A DNA stretch of 31,474 nucleotides from Planctomycetales bacterium (GTDB taxonomy: Bacteria > Planctomycetota > Planctomycetia > Pirellulales > Thermoguttaceae), in the NCBI GenBank assembly GCA_007119795.1, contig SKOZ01000076.1, positions 1 through 31,474 on the forward strand, written 5' to 3'. Both the position numbers and the translations under genes were made by a program. The notes below the pieces were generated by a model that saw only the letters and a program-made list of their open reading frames with translations, did not search any database and had not been told where the DNA came from. This document shows positions 15,643 to 23,820 of this stretch, piece by piece. Each line of letters starts with the position of its first letter. Position 1 is the first letter of the stretch.

Positions 15643-15762
15643 CGGTTCGAAAATGGACAGGGAGGAGGCAGAGAGAACGGAGAAGAAGGGGGGCGAATAA
15701 CGGGGAGGATTCGCGGAAGCGGAGGATAGGGAACCCATTGGCAAGCAATGAAGGATTCGGTC

Positions 15763-16851
15763 ATGTCCGACCAGGTATCGCATCGCACGAACGAGACAGG
15801 AGAAGGCACCTCTCCGCAAGGCGCCCGGCCGGCAGACGCCGCCGGTTCGCCGTCCTTGGACCGCCGACGGCTGCTGGCCGGCATGGCCGGGTTGCCCATC
15901 GGCGGCGGGCTGGCCCTCTCGGCCTTCACGGAGGACGCCCTGGCGAGCGAAGAGGAGAAGCGGCTCGCCGAGCAGATCGACGCCGTCTCCTCGCCCACTC
16001 CGAAGCCCCCGATCTTCGCGACGCTGGACGATCTGAAAGCCCCCATGCCTACTGCAAAGCTCGGGAACGTCGAGCTCAGCCGGGTCGTCATGGGCGGCAA
16101 CCTCATGAACGGCTTCGCGCACTCCCGCGACCTCATCTACGTTTCCAGGCTCATCACGGCCTACCACGACGAAAAGCGGGTCTTCGAGACCTTCTGGCTC
16201 GCCGAGAGCTGCGGCGTGAACGCCATCATCACCAATCCCATGTTGGCGCCGCGGATCAACGCCTACTGGGAGAAGGCGGGCGGCACGATCCAGTTCGTCG
16301 CCCAGCCGCGGGGGACGACCGAGTCGGAGCTCCTCGACGGGATCAAGTACTCGATCGACCACGGGGCCTGCGCCGCCTACGTGCAGGGTGCCAACACGGA
16401 TGCAATGGCCCGCCAGGGGAGGTTCGACTTGCTGGCCCTCGCCCTGGAGACCATTCGCGACGGCGGTTTGCCGGCGGGGCTGGGCGCCCACGCGCTCTCC
16501 ACGCTCCAGGGCTGCGTGGCCGCCGGGCTCGAGCCCGACTTCTGGATGAAGACGTTCCACCACCACAACTACTGGTCCGCCCGGCCCGACGAGGAGTATG
16601 CCGACAACCGCTGGTGCGAGGACCCGGAAGAGACCATCGAATTCATGAAGGAGCGGGAGGAGCCCTTCATCGCCTTCAAAGTCCTCGCCGCCGGCGCCAT
16701 CCACCCTCGCGACGGCCTCCGCTACGCCTTCGGCAACGGCGCCGACTTCGTCTGCCTGGGGATGTTCGACTTCCAGGTGGTCGAAGACGTGAACTATGCC
16801 CTGGCCGCCCTCGAGGCCGCCCAGCAGCGCGAGCGCCCCTGGCGGGCATGA
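15763..16851 (+). CDS. Tat-exported TIM-barrel protein, aldo/keto reductase-like
   Basis: The 362-residue product has a twin-arginine-type signal: an unstructured N-terminal region, LDRRRLLAGM at 32-41, a hydrophobic stretch and a likely cut near TEDALA-S (62). The mature part begins with AKLGNVELSRVVMGGNLMNG, the opening of the aldo/keto reductase barrel, and contains repeated beta-strand/helix blocks such as FWLAESCGVNAIITNP, PFIAFKVLAAGAIHP and FVCLGMFDFQVVEDV. The usual catalytic Asp-Tyr-Lys-His set is not evident, so redox activity is doubtful. Similar Tat-signal proteins are frequent in planctomycetes without known function. AAGGA stands 7 bases before the ATG at 15763; the earlier ATG at 15748 lacks such a site. 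Confidence 0.8.
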   Translation: MSDQVSHRTNETGEGTSPQGARPADAAGSPSLDRRRLLAGMAGLPIGGGLALSAFTEDALASEEEKRLAEQIDAVSSPTPKPPIFATLDDLKAPMPTAKLGNVELSRVVMGGNLMNGFAHSRDLIYVSRLITAYHDEKRVFETFWLAESCGVNAIITNPMLAPRINAYWEKAGGTIQFVAQPRGTTESELLDGIKYSIDHGACAAYVQGANTDAMARQGRFDLLALALETIRDGGLPAGLGAHALSTLQGCVAAGLEPDFWMKTFHHHNYWSARPDEEYADNRWCEDPEETIEFMKEREEPFIAFKVLAAGAIHPRDGLRYAFGNGADFVCLGMFDFQVVEDVNYALAALEAAQQRERPWRA

Positions 16852-16910
16852 GGAGAGCCGTTCTCTACCTGCGGAGGAGCGGACAGCCGCTGGGATGCTA
16901 GACTTGCTCG

Positions 16911-16933
16911 GGCCGCCGCGGGCGGTCGTTTTT
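16911..16933 (+). terminator. Intrinsic terminator after the Tat-signal gene
   Basis: GGCCGCC (16911-16917) pairs with GGCGGTC (16921-16927) through six Watson-Crick pairs and one G-T pair, with a 3-base loop, and is followed after one G by five Ts. It lies 60 bp after the stop codon at 16851 and is the clearest rho-independent terminator in the window. Confidence 0.75.
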
Positions 16934-16947
16934 CCCGGCACCGGGTG

Positions 16948-16953
16948 CATAGT
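16948..16953 (+). promoter_or_regulatory. -10-like element directly before the acetyltransferase start
   Basis: CATAGT ends 9 bases before the ATG at 16963, and no Shine-Dalgarno sequence lies between. A start point about 7 bases downstream would fall within 3 bases of the ATG, giving a nearly leaderless message. There is no TTGACA-like -35 box. Confidence 0.35.
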
Positions 16954-16962
16954 CTGGACTCC

Positions 16963-18012
16963 ATGAGCTACACGATCACCCCCCTCGATCCGCAAGGCCA
17001 CCAGTCGGCGCTACTCGACCTTTGGAGCCGAAACTTCCCCGGCGCCGGCGCCGCCCGCTTCCACTGGCTCTACGAGCACGGTCCGGCGCACGGGTGGATC
17101 GCCCACCGCCAGGGCGGCGAGGTCGTCGGCGGAGCCGGGCTCATGCGGCGGCGTATGGTCGTCTTCGGCGAGACAGTCACTGCCGGGCAGGCCATCGATC
17201 TGAACGTCGACCGCCGGCACCGGGCCTTCGGCCCGGCCCGGGCGCTGGAGGGGGCGGTGTCGGCCGCCGTTGCCGACGGCGCCTTGGGATTGATTTACGC
17301 CCTGCCCAACCGGCAGTCGGAGGCGATCTTCCGCCGTGCGGGCTATCGGGAGGTTGGGTGCTTGGAGCGGTGGGTCAGGCCGCTCCGCTGGGAATCGGTG
17401 CTCCGGCACCGCGCCCCGGCGTCCCTCCCGGGACGCCTCCTGCTGCGCTGTGCCGACGGGCTGCTGGCCCTCTGCTCCCGCGAGACCTTTTCTCCCGCGC
17501 CGCGGCGACTCCGCGCGGAAGTCCAGGATGGTTTCGATACCCGCTTCGACGCGCTTTGGGAGCGGGCTGCGAAGAATGTTCGCGTGGCGGGTGAGCGGAC
17601 GCAGGCCTACCTGAACTGGCGGTTCGGGAGCTGCCCGGGGGCAGAGCATCGCGTCCTCGGCATCTCCAACGAGGATCGCGAACTGCTCGCCTATGTGGTA
17701 TTCTCGCGGCACGGGGACACCGTCGCCATCGACGATTTCCTCGCCTTGGCGCCCCACGGGCTGGATGCGGCACTGCAGCAGCTGCTCCGGCGCGTGCGCG
17801 GCGAGGGGGCCCATAGAGTGGTTGCGGCTTTCCTGGGCAGCCCCGCCGTGGCGCGGCGGTTCCGCCGCTTCGGCTTCTGGCGCCGGCCTTCAGAGTGGAA
17901 ACTCGTGGTTCAGGGCGAGGCGGGTAGCGAGGCCGCTCTGGAGGACGCCCTTTTCGATCCGGCGAACTGGCACTTGACGCGGGCCGATATCGACACGGAC
18001 GAAGACGAATAG
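16963..18012 (+). CDS. GNAT-family N-acetyltransferase-like protein
   Basis: The 349-residue protein looks like a double-GNAT or FemAB-like acyltransferase. The N-terminal half has an acceptor region (FHWLYEHGPAHGWIAHRQGGEVVGGAGLMRRRM) and an acetyl-CoA loop pattern in VDRRHRAFGPARALEGAV, then LPNRQSEAIFRRAGYREVG. The second half contains YLNWRF and a second alpha/beta unit ending in RRFRRFGFWRR. Such proteins are frequent near planctomycete exopolysaccharide genes, but the substrate cannot be told. The ATG at 16963 lacks a ribosome site; GTG 16945 is an in-frame alternative overlapping the -10-like hexamer. Its stop at 18010-18012 is followed 10 bases later by the start of a broken enolase-family gene. 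Confidence 0.8.
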   Translation: MSYTITPLDPQGHQSALLDLWSRNFPGAGAARFHWLYEHGPAHGWIAHRQGGEVVGGAGLMRRRMVVFGETVTAGQAIDLNVDRRHRAFGPARALEGAVSAAVADGALGLIYALPNRQSEAIFRRAGYREVGCLERWVRPLRWESVLRHRAPASLPGRLLLRCADGLLALCSRETFSPAPRRLRAEVQDGFDTRFDALWERAAKNVRVAGERTQAYLNWRFGSCPGAEHRVLGISNEDRELLAYVVFSRHGDTVAIDDFLALAPHGLDAALQQLLRRVRGEGAHRVVAAFLGSPAVARRFRRFGFWRRPSEWKLVVQGEAGSEAALEDALFDPANWHLTRADIDTDEDE

Positions 18013-18022
18013 GAGTTGAAGA

Positions 18023-18319
18023 TGTCGCGATACACCCGAGGCCGAGGTGGAACACCTTGCCCGAGTGCTCGACGAAACCGGCTGCCCTGCCGTCAAGTTC
18101 CGCGTCGGCGGGCTGGGCTATTCACAGATGATCCACTTCGTCTCCTGCATGCCCAACCTCTATGATTACCAGGAGTACAAGGGCGACGTCCGCCAGACCG
18201 GCGGCTGGTTCGATCCGCCCATCGTCCTCCGCGAAGGGAAGCTCAGCGTGCCTACCGCCCCGGGTTTCGGCATGGTCGCTGCCGCCGACCTGGTCCGCGG
18301 CGCTCAAGAGGTCGGCTGA
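18023..18319 (+). pseudogene. Remnant of an enolase-superfamily (mandelate racemase-like) dehydratase gene
   Basis: The visible reading frame encodes the sequence DTPEAEVEHLARVLDETGCPAVKFRVGG and then directly LGYSQMIHFVSCMPNLYDYQEYKG through GKLSVPTAPGFGM. In intact mandelate racemase/muconate lactonising-type dehydratases of about 400 residues, the first block belongs to the front of the barrel and the second to the C-terminal end. The N-terminal cap domain and most of the barrel, including all metal ligands, are therefore missing, with the junction at GG-LGY. An ATG at 18023 with AGGAG upstream opens in another frame, so a frameshift is also likely; the in-frame start would be GTG 18047. 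It cannot encode an active enzyme. Confidence 0.7.
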
Positions 18320-18646
18320 TCGGTCCGTCCCCCTGCCGGCTGGTCCGGCGCGCAGAGTGTCCCAGGCTCCCCATGCCAAAGCAGTCCCTTCCATTCACCG
18401 GGGGTGAACCGATCGCGACCGCTGGGAAGCGGGATGTCTCCCGGATCGGCGAAGGGATCGGGTTGGGGCCTTCCATCTGCTGCATGGGTGCGAATGCGGT
18501 TACGAGATCCTGGTGGTTTCGGTGACGGCCGGTGATGTTGCTGCGGCCTTGCCCCGGCGACGGTTCCGTGCCATGATCCCCGTGCCGCGGCACGGCACGG
18601 ACCGCCGCGAAGCAGATCCCCTATATGGTGGAGGAACCCGCTGCAG
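18320..18646. other. Noncoding gap before the MgtE-like gene
   Basis: No gene is seen. It may hold more decayed sequence from the neighbouring pseudogene, but no frame gives recognisable protein. Features of note are a self-complementary GTGCCGCGGCAC near 18590 flanked by related CGTGCC and GGCACGG words, a TATATG hexamer at 18622-18627 that could be a -10 box, and the GGAGGAA ribosome site at 18628-18634 for the next gene. Confidence 0.5.
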
Positions 18647-19645
18647 ATGCCGTTGTCGTCCAACCCCTCGACCGAACACTTTGCCGAGCCGGTGCTCGAT
18701 CACGTCCGCAGGGATTTCGTCCGCGTCCACGACGACGAATCGGTGGGTGGGGCCCTGGCGGGAGTTCGTAGCCGTCCACTGGGGGGGCGAGTCGTCTATT
18801 TCTACGTCGTCGACCGCGCCGGGCGGCTCGTGGGGGTGGTTCCCACCAGGCGACTGCTGCTCAGCGGACCGGAGACCCCCATCCGCGACATCATGGAGCG
18901 GCGGGTGATCACCCTCCCTTCGTCGGCAACCCTCCTGGACGCCTGCGAGTTCTTCCTCTTCCACCGCCTGCTGGCCCTTCCGGTCGTCGACGAGGAGGGG
19001 CGGATCGTGGGTGTGGTGGACGTCGAGTTGTACACCGACGAGATCTCCGAGCTCGCGCGTCACGAGGAGAACGAAGACGTCTTCCAGCTCATCGGCGTCC
19101 GCCTGGCTCAGGTTCGCCAGGCCTCGGTGCCCATGGCCGTGGGGCGGCGCTTCCCCTGGCTGCTGGTGAACATCGCCGGTGGGCTGGCCTGCGCGGTCCT
19201 CTCGGGCTACTTCGAAGACGTCCTCAGCCAAGTGATCGCTCTGGCTCTCTACATCCCCGTGGTGTTGGCTCTGGCCGAGAGCGTGAGCATTCAGTCGCTC
19301 ACGCTCACACTGCAAGCGCACGACGTACAGCGGTTCCAATGGGGGGTGGCATTCCGTGCTCTGCGTCGCGAGGCAGGCATCGGCCTCTCGCTCGGCACGG
19401 CCGCGGGGGGCGTGGTCGCTTTGGCGGCGGTCCTCTGGCAGCAGGATCCGCTCTTGGCGCTGAGCATCCTGCTGGGAATCCTCTTTTCCGTTGCCACGGC
19501 GGCCCTTTATGGCCTGGCGGTCCCCACCACGCTGCGAGCGCTCCAGCGCGATCCCAAGCTCGCCTCGGGGCCCATGGTGCTGGCCATGACCGACCTGACG
19601 ACGCTCTTCTACTACTTCGGCGTCGCCGCGTGGCTCTTCTCGTAG
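18647..19645 (+). CDS. MgtE-like magnesium/divalent cation transporter without the N domain
   Basis: The 332-residue protein has two CBS domains (about 14-75 and 76-135, the second with LPVVDEEGRIVGVVDVE) followed by an MgtE-type membrane domain from about residue 160 with five segments. Typical MgtE has about 450 residues with an N-terminal superhelical domain that senses magnesium; that domain is absent here. The conserved GGNAG-x-Q motif of classical MgtE corresponds to VLALAESVSIQS, while a Thr-Asp pair in AMTDLTTLFYYFG remains in the last segment, near the place of the pore Asp. It probably belongs to an MgtE-like subfamily; ion choice and gating may differ. GGAGGAA lies 12 bases before the ATG. 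Confidence 0.83.
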   Translation: MPLSSNPSTEHFAEPVLDHVRRDFVRVHDDESVGGALAGVRSRPLGGRVVYFYVVDRAGRLVGVVPTRRLLLSGPETPIRDIMERRVITLPSSATLLDACEFFLFHRLLALPVVDEEGRIVGVVDVELYTDEISELARHEENEDVFQLIGVRLAQVRQASVPMAVGRRFPWLLVNIAGGLACAVLSGYFEDVLSQVIALALYIPVVLALAESVSIQSLTLTLQAHDVQRFQWGVAFRALRREAGIGLSLGTAAGGVVALAAVLWQQDPLLALSILLGILFSVATAALYGLAVPTTLRALQRDPKLASGPMVLAMTDLTTLFYYFGVAAWLFS

Positions 19646-19665
19646 CGGTCCGTTCCTCACTTTCT

Positions 19666-19683
19666 GGCCACCTGGAGGTGGCC
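19666..19683. terminator. Perfect palindrome after the MgtE-like gene
   Basis: GGCCACCT pairs with AGGTGGCC across a GG centre, 20 bp after the stop at 19645 and 11 bp before the -35 box of the next promoter. No T run follows, so termination is plausible but not certain; an operator role for the promoter behind it is the alternative. Confidence 0.45.
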
Positions 19684-19694
19684 CCCGCGAGCGG

Positions 19695-19723
19695 TTGAAA
19701 GAAAAGATCGCAAGGGCTATACT
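19695..19723 (+). promoter_or_regulatory. Sigma70-type promoter of the small basic protein gene
   Basis: TTGAAA (19695-19700) and TATACT (19718-19723) are separated by exactly 17 bp, each matching the consensus in five of six positions or nearly so. It points to the small basic protein gene, whose start is at 19831, giving a leader of about 100 bases. It is the best rightward promoter in the window, in keeping with a highly expressed protein. Confidence 0.75.
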
Positions 19724-19726
19724 GAC

Positions 19727-19742
19727 CCGACTATCGAGTCGG
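19727..19742 (+). promoter_or_regulatory. Hairpin at the predicted transcript 5' end
   Basis: CCGACT (19727-19732) pairs with AGTCGG (19737-19742) around ATCG. It lies at the expected transcription start of the promoter just upstream, so the message would begin with a small stem-loop. Such 5' hairpins can protect messages from decay; that role is inferred. Confidence 0.45.
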
Positions 19743-19830
19743 CAAGAGTAGTGTGTCGGCGGTATGCCTCGGCGGTTTCCGGCCCCCATCGGCACGATCC
19801 GGGTGGCCGTTCACAAGGAGAACGACAACG

Positions 19831-20052
19831 ATGACCATGGACAAGAGCCTCCGCATTCGCGCGGGGATGGTGCGTCCGCGGAGCGTGCTCACCCGTGGCG
19901 AGCGGATCGCGCGGCTGAAGGCCGCCGACCGTTGGCAGGAGGGCGATTCCCCCCTGGCCCTGCCCAAGGTGCGGGTCTACAAGCTCTCATTGAAGAAAAA
20001 GAAGAAGCGCCGCGACGAGGACGAGGCCGAGAAGGGCGGCAAGAAGAAGTAG
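19831..20052 (+). CDS. Small basic protein (Planctomycetes/Verrucomicrobia/Chlamydiae type)
   Basis: The 73-residue product matches the small basic protein family (TIGR04137): [26 protein letters not shown], then [17 protein letters not shown], and a C-terminal Lys-rich tail (two runs of lysine around an acidic stretch). The charge suggests binding to RNA, DNA or the ribosome, but the function is unknown. The ATG at 19831 follows AAGGAG by 10 bases; a second ATG two codons on is too far. It has its own strong promoter and a leader of about 100 bases with a 5' hairpin. The tail here is longer than in relatives I remember. Confidence 0.88.
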   Translation: MTMDKSLRIRAGMVRPRSVLTRGERIARLKAADRWQEGDSPLALPKVRVYKLSLKKKKKRRDEDEAEKGGKKK

Positions 20053-20111
20053 CGTCGCCGGTGCGGGCAGCCGCGCCTTCCCTTGAGGACTTTCCCCGTC
20101 AGCAGGGCTTC

Positions 20112-21413
20112 ATGCGCGTTCGCCTCGACTACGACCGGAGCGGCCTGGAGGTGGAACTCCCTGACGGGCCGCTGGTGAAGTGCCTCGGCTTTCAGGCCGC
20201 GGAGCCGTTGGACGACCCCGCCGCGGCGGTGGCGGCGCGGCTCGCTGCGCCGACGGGCACGCCCTCGCTGGCCGAGCTGGCCCGGGGACGCCGCGACGCC
20301 TGCGTGGTCATCAGCGACGTCACCCGCCCCGTCCCCAATGCCCTGCTCTTGCCGCCCATCCTGCAGACACTCGAGGCGGCGGGTATCGCGCAGGACCACA
20401 TCGTCATCCTCGTGGCCACCGGCCTGCACCGGCCCAACGAGGGCGCCGAGCTCCGCGACATGGTCGGTGCCGAGGTCTTCCGCCGCTATCGCATCGTCAA
20501 CCATGCCGGCCGCAACCAGGAAGAACACACCTACCTCGGTGAAAGCCCCGAGGGTGTGCCCATCTGGATCGACTCGCGATACGTCGACGCCGACCTGAAG
20601 ATCACCACCGGCCTGATCGAGCCCCACTTCATGGCCGGGTTCTCCGGCGGCCGCAAGCTCATCTGCCCGGGCATCGCCTCGCTCGAGACGGTCCGTGTCT
20701 GGCACGGCCCGCGGTTCCTCGAGCACCCCAACGCCCGGGCCGGCTGCCTCGCGGGCAACCCGGTCCACGAAGAGAACACCTGGATCGCCCGCGAAGCCGG
20801 CTGCGACTTCATCGTCAACGTAGCCCTCGACGAAAAGCGGCGGGTGCTCACCGTAGTGGCGGGCGATATGGAGGCGGCCTTTGCCGAAGGAGTCGCCTTC
20901 GTCCGCGAGTTGGTCCGCGATACGGTCCCCGAGCCGGTCGACGTGGTGGTCACCAGCTCGGCCGGCCATCCGCTCGACACGACCTTCTACCAGTCCGTCA
21001 AGGGGATGGTCGCCGCCCTGCCGATCGTCAAGCCGGGGGGGACGATCGTGCTGGCCGCGGGAATGCGGGAGGGGATCGGCAGCCCGGAGTTCACCCGCCT
21101 CTTCGACGAGCACCCTTCGCTCGAGGCCTTCATGGAGCGGATCCTTTCCGGGCAGTACTTCATGCTCGACCAGTGGCAGCTCGAGGAGCTGGCCAAGGTG
21201 CGGCGCCACGCCCGCGTCCGCGTGCTCAGCGACGGGTTGCCCCCCGACACCCTCCGGCGGCTCTTCGTCGAGCCTGCCGCGAGCGTCGAATCGGCCGTAG
21301 CCGAGGCGCTCGCCGAAGCCGGTCCTGCGGCCACCCTGGCCGCCATCCCCAAGGGTCCCTACTGCCTCGCCGAGCTGGCTCCCGAGCAGCCCGCGCCGCC
21401 GGCATCATCGTAG
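20112..21413 (+). CDS. larA: LarA-type nickel-pincer racemase/epimerase
   Basis: The 433-residue protein carries the LarA motifs: SDVTRPVPN (68-76), ATGLHRP with His106, and [18 protein letters not shown] with His172 and Lys182. In lactate racemase the equivalent His108, His174 and Lys184 act in catalysis and hold the nickel-pincer nucleotide, with the same 10-residue spacing between the last two. LarA relatives racemise or epimerise various 2-hydroxyacids, so lactate is not assured. The cofactor genes larB, larC and larE are not in the window. The start is uncertain: ATG 20112 begins the conserved part but has a weak ribosome site; GTG 20061 is possible. It follows the small basic protein gene by 59 bp and may share its transcript. 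Confidence 0.85.
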   Translation: MRVRLDYDRSGLEVELPDGPLVKCLGFQAAEPLDDPAAAVAARLAAPTGTPSLAELARGRRDACVVISDVTRPVPNALLLPPILQTLEAAGIAQDHIVILVATGLHRPNEGAELRDMVGAEVFRRYRIVNHAGRNQEEHTYLGESPEGVPIWIDSRYVDADLKITTGLIEPHFMAGFSGGRKLICPGIASLETVRVWHGPRFLEHPNARAGCLAGNPVHEENTWIAREAGCDFIVNVALDEKRRVLTVVAGDMEAAFAEGVAFVRELVRDTVPEPVDVVVTSSAGHPLDTTFYQSVKGMVAALPIVKPGGTIVLAAGMREGIGSPEFTRLFDEHPSLEAFMERILSGQYFMLDQWQLEELAKVRRHARVRVLSDGLPPDTLRRLFVEPAASVESAVAEALAEAGPAATLAAIPKGPYCLAELAPEQPAPPASS

Positions 21414-21758
21414 CTCCGGCGGCGCGCGGGGCAAGGCGGGCGGGGGGAGTTGGGGATTCGGGGACGCGTCCGAGGTGGGTGGGACCGAAAACCGAACACA
21501 TCCTCTCCGCTCCCGGCGCGCGCAACGGACAACGGGCCATTTCGCTCGGGACGGGCGGGGCTCGAGCCATGGTGTGGGTGAGGCGGCCGTCTCGCCCGGC
21601 GGGGGCGGAGGGTGTAGAATCAGCGGCGGTCGAGAGGGGCGTTGGTGGCTTGCCCCGGGGCAAGCAGCGTGCCCTTCGGCGGCCAGGCACGGGACACACC
21701 CGCCGAACATGGGGAGTTGTGTGTCGCCCGGTTTCGAGTTCGAGGAGGGTCCGGAGCG
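21414..21758. promoter_or_regulatory. Leader region of cobL with a perfect palindrome
   Basis: This gap has no gene. TGTAGAAT at 21613-21620 contains a possible -10 box (TAGAAT) with no clear -35. Downstream lie an 18-base perfect palindrome (21648-21665, half-site GCTTGCCCC) and a hairpin pairing GTGCC (21669-21673) with GGCAC (21686-21690). Together they would fold into two stem-loops in a leader of about 130 bases. I looked for the B12-box of cobalamin riboswitches (GCCACTG-like) and did not find it. The palindrome could be a repeat, an operator or part of an RNA switch. Confidence 0.45.
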
Positions 21759-23015
21759 TTGGAAAACGCGGAGAAAGTTTATATCGTCGGCGTTCACGAG
21801 GACGGCCTGGAAGACATGACCCGCGCGGCGCGGCAGTGTGTCGAGGCGGCGGAGGTCCTCATCGGTGAGGGGGATGTCCTGGCCCTGGTCCCGGAGGTGG
21901 GTGCCGAACGCCTGGCGGTGAAGGCCGACATGGCCGATTACGTCCGCGCCATCGAGGCGGCCTCGGGACGGCGGGCCGTGGTCCTCGCCCTGGGAGACCC
22001 CCTATTCTATGGGACAGCCCAGCACCTGTGCGAGCAATTGGGAAAGGACCACTTCGAGGTCATCCCCCACGTCACCACGATGCAGCGGGCTTTTGCCCGC
22101 GTCAAGGAGAGCTGGGACGAGGCCTTCCTTACGAACCTGGCCGACCACAGCGTGGCGAGCGTGGTCGAGGGCTGCCGGGTGGCCGAAAAGGTAGGGCTCT
22201 TCACCACCGAGTCCTGCCCACCCCCGCTGGTCGCCCGTACGCTCCTCGAACAGGGGATCGACTACTTCACCGGCTACGTCTGCGAGAACCTCGGGTCGCC
22301 CCAGGAGCGGGTGACGCAGGGGGAGCTGGCCGAGCTCGCCGAGATGGAGTTCACGCCGCTGAACGTGATGATCCTCGTCCGCAAGCCGTCGGTCCCCGAC
22401 CGCCCTTCGGAGACGATGGGCCGCCGGCTTTTCGGCAATCCCGACGAGGTCTTCCTCCAGTCGCGTCCCAAACGGGGCCTCCTCACCCCGGCGGAGATCC
22501 GCGCCGTGGCCTTAGCAGAGCTCGACCTGGGGCCGGCGAGCGTCGTCTGGGACGTGGGTGCGGGGAGCGGCTCGCTGGCCGTCGAGGCCGCGCAGATCGC
22601 CCGCGAGGGCAAGGTCTTCGCCATCGAGATGGACCCCGAGGACCACCTCCTGATCGAAGAGAACGCCCGCCGCTTCCAGGTGGAGAACCTGGTGGGGGTC
22701 CTGGGCCGTGCCCCCGAGGCCTGGGCGGACCTGCCCGATCCGGACGCCGTCTTCGTCGGCGGCAGCGGCCGAGGCGTCAGCCGCCTGGTCGAGGCGGCCT
22801 GCCGGCGGCTGCGGACCGGCGGCCGCCTCGTGGCCACCATGGGGAGCATCGACAACGTCGCCGAGACCTACCGCCTGCTCCACGAGCTCACGCCCGACAC
22901 CAAGGTGTGGATGCTCAACTTCGCCCGCGGCAACTACCAGATGGGCCGGGTGCGGTTCGAGGCTCTCACCCCCACGTTCTTGATCTCCATGATCAAGCCG
23001 CGCGGCCGTGCGTAG
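21759..23015 (+). CDS. cobL: Precorrin-6Y C5,15-methyltransferase, CbiE-CbiT fusion (CobL)
   Basis: This 418-residue protein joins a tetrapyrrole methylase domain (CbiE, about 1-200: KVYIVGVHEDGLEDMT, VVLALGDPLFYGTAQHL) to a class I methyltransferase domain (CbiT, about 225-418: RGLLTPAEIRAVALAEL, then VWDVGAGSGSLAVEAA as SAM-binding loop). CobL methylates precorrin-6Y at C5 and C15 and removes the C12 acetate carboxyl in cobalamin synthesis. No other corrin gene is near. The TTG at 21759 was chosen because conserved sequence starts at once and AGGAGG ends 11 bases upstream; the longer frame would translate the palindromic leader. The PIG-L gene follows 21 bp downstream. A B12-type radical SAM protein is encoded at 12155. 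Confidence 0.92.
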   Translation: MENAEKVYIVGVHEDGLEDMTRAARQCVEAAEVLIGEGDVLALVPEVGAERLAVKADMADYVRAIEAASGRRAVVLALGDPLFYGTAQHLCEQLGKDHFEVIPHVTTMQRAFARVKESWDEAFLTNLADHSVASVVEGCRVAEKVGLFTTESCPPPLVARTLLEQGIDYFTGYVCENLGSPQERVTQGELAELAEMEFTPLNVMILVRKPSVPDRPSETMGRRLFGNPDEVFLQSRPKRGLLTPAEIRAVALAELDLGPASVVWDVGAGSGSLAVEAAQIAREGKVFAIEMDPEDHLLIEENARRFQVENLVGVLGRAPEAWADLPDPDAVFVGGSGRGVSRLVEAACRRLRTGGRLVATMGSIDNVAETYRLLHELTPDTKVWMLNFARGNYQMGRVRFEALTPTFLISMIKPRGRA

Positions 23016-23036
23016 GGAACCCGGGGAGGAGCAGCG

Positions 23037-23780
23037 ATGCCGGAACCGCGACGCGACGACACCCTCGACGTCATCGCCGTGGGGGCCCACCCCGACGACG
23101 TGGAGATCGGCTGCGGGGGGACGGTGGCCCGCCTGGCGCAGCAGGGATACCGGGTGGGGATCATCGATCTAACCGATGGCGAGCCCACGCCCGGGTCGCT
23201 CGGACCGGAGGTCCGCCTGGCCGAGGCGCAGCAGGCCGCCGAAATCCTGGGGGCGGCGGTGCGAGTGACGCTGGAGCTGCCCAACCGCCGGCTCTTCGAC
23301 GGCTTCGAGGCCCGCGTGGCCCTGGCTCGTGAGTTTCGCCGCTACCGGCCGCGGTTGGTCCTGGGCCTCGGCGACCGCACGCCCATGGCCTCGCCCGACC
23401 ATTACCAGGCGATGCTCATCACCGAGGCGGCGGTCTTCTATTCCAAGCTCACGAAGTGGGAGGAGCATTTCCAGGATCTGCCGCCGCACACCATCCCCGT
23501 GCATCTGCACTACTTCCTCGCCTTCCGCCAGCTCGCCCCCACCGCCACCGGGGGGATCGTCTTCGATATCGGCGACAGGGTGGAAGCGAAGATCACCGCC
23601 GTAGCCTGCTACCAGTCGCAGTTCGACCCGGAACGGACCTACGTGTTCGACCGCCTTCGCCGCTTCGCCGAGCAGCAGGGGATGGCAGCCGGCTTCGCAG
23701 CCGGAGAGGTCCTGGCTTCGCCCACGGCTCTGGGGACCCACGACCTGATGGCCTTCCTCTTCGCCTCGGGTGCCACGTAG
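23037..23780 (+). CDS. PIG-L family deacetylase (BshB1-like)
   Basis: The 247-residue protein has the zinc-binding AHPDD motif at 17-21 and a second histidine motif, SPDHYQAM (His122), typical of PIG-L/LmbE-type N-acetylglucosamine deacetylases. Overall it resembles BshB1, which deacetylates GlcNAc-malate in bacillithiol synthesis, but bshA and bshC are not here and close relatives act on other GlcNAc conjugates. The ATG has GGAGGA 6 bases upstream and lies 21 bp after cobL, so the two are probably one transcript although no shared pathway is evident. It converges with the leftward glycoside hydrolase gene. Confidence 0.88.
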   Translation: MPEPRRDDTLDVIAVGAHPDDVEIGCGGTVARLAQQGYRVGIIDLTDGEPTPGSLGPEVRLAEAQQAAEILGAAVRVTLELPNRRLFDGFEARVALAREFRRYRPRLVLGLGDRTPMASPDHYQAMLITEAAVFYSKLTKWEEHFQDLPPHTIPVHLHYFLAFRQLAPTATGGIVFDIGDRVEAKITAVACYQSQFDPERTYVFDRLRRFAEQQGMAAGFAAGEVLASPTALGTHDLMAFLFASGAT

Positions 23781-23820
23781 CCCCGGCGACGACCGTGGCG
23801 GAGCGGGGGCCTGGAAGCCC

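Noticed and set aside
14199..17001. Long minus-strand open frames opposite the ceramidase-like and Tat-signal genes
   Set aside because: They have no recognisable domains, while both plus-strand genes have signal peptides, family motifs and ribosome sites.
21414..21758. Cobalamin riboswitch before cobL
   Set aside because: No B12-box-like sequence is visible; the hairpins are reported only as a structured leader.
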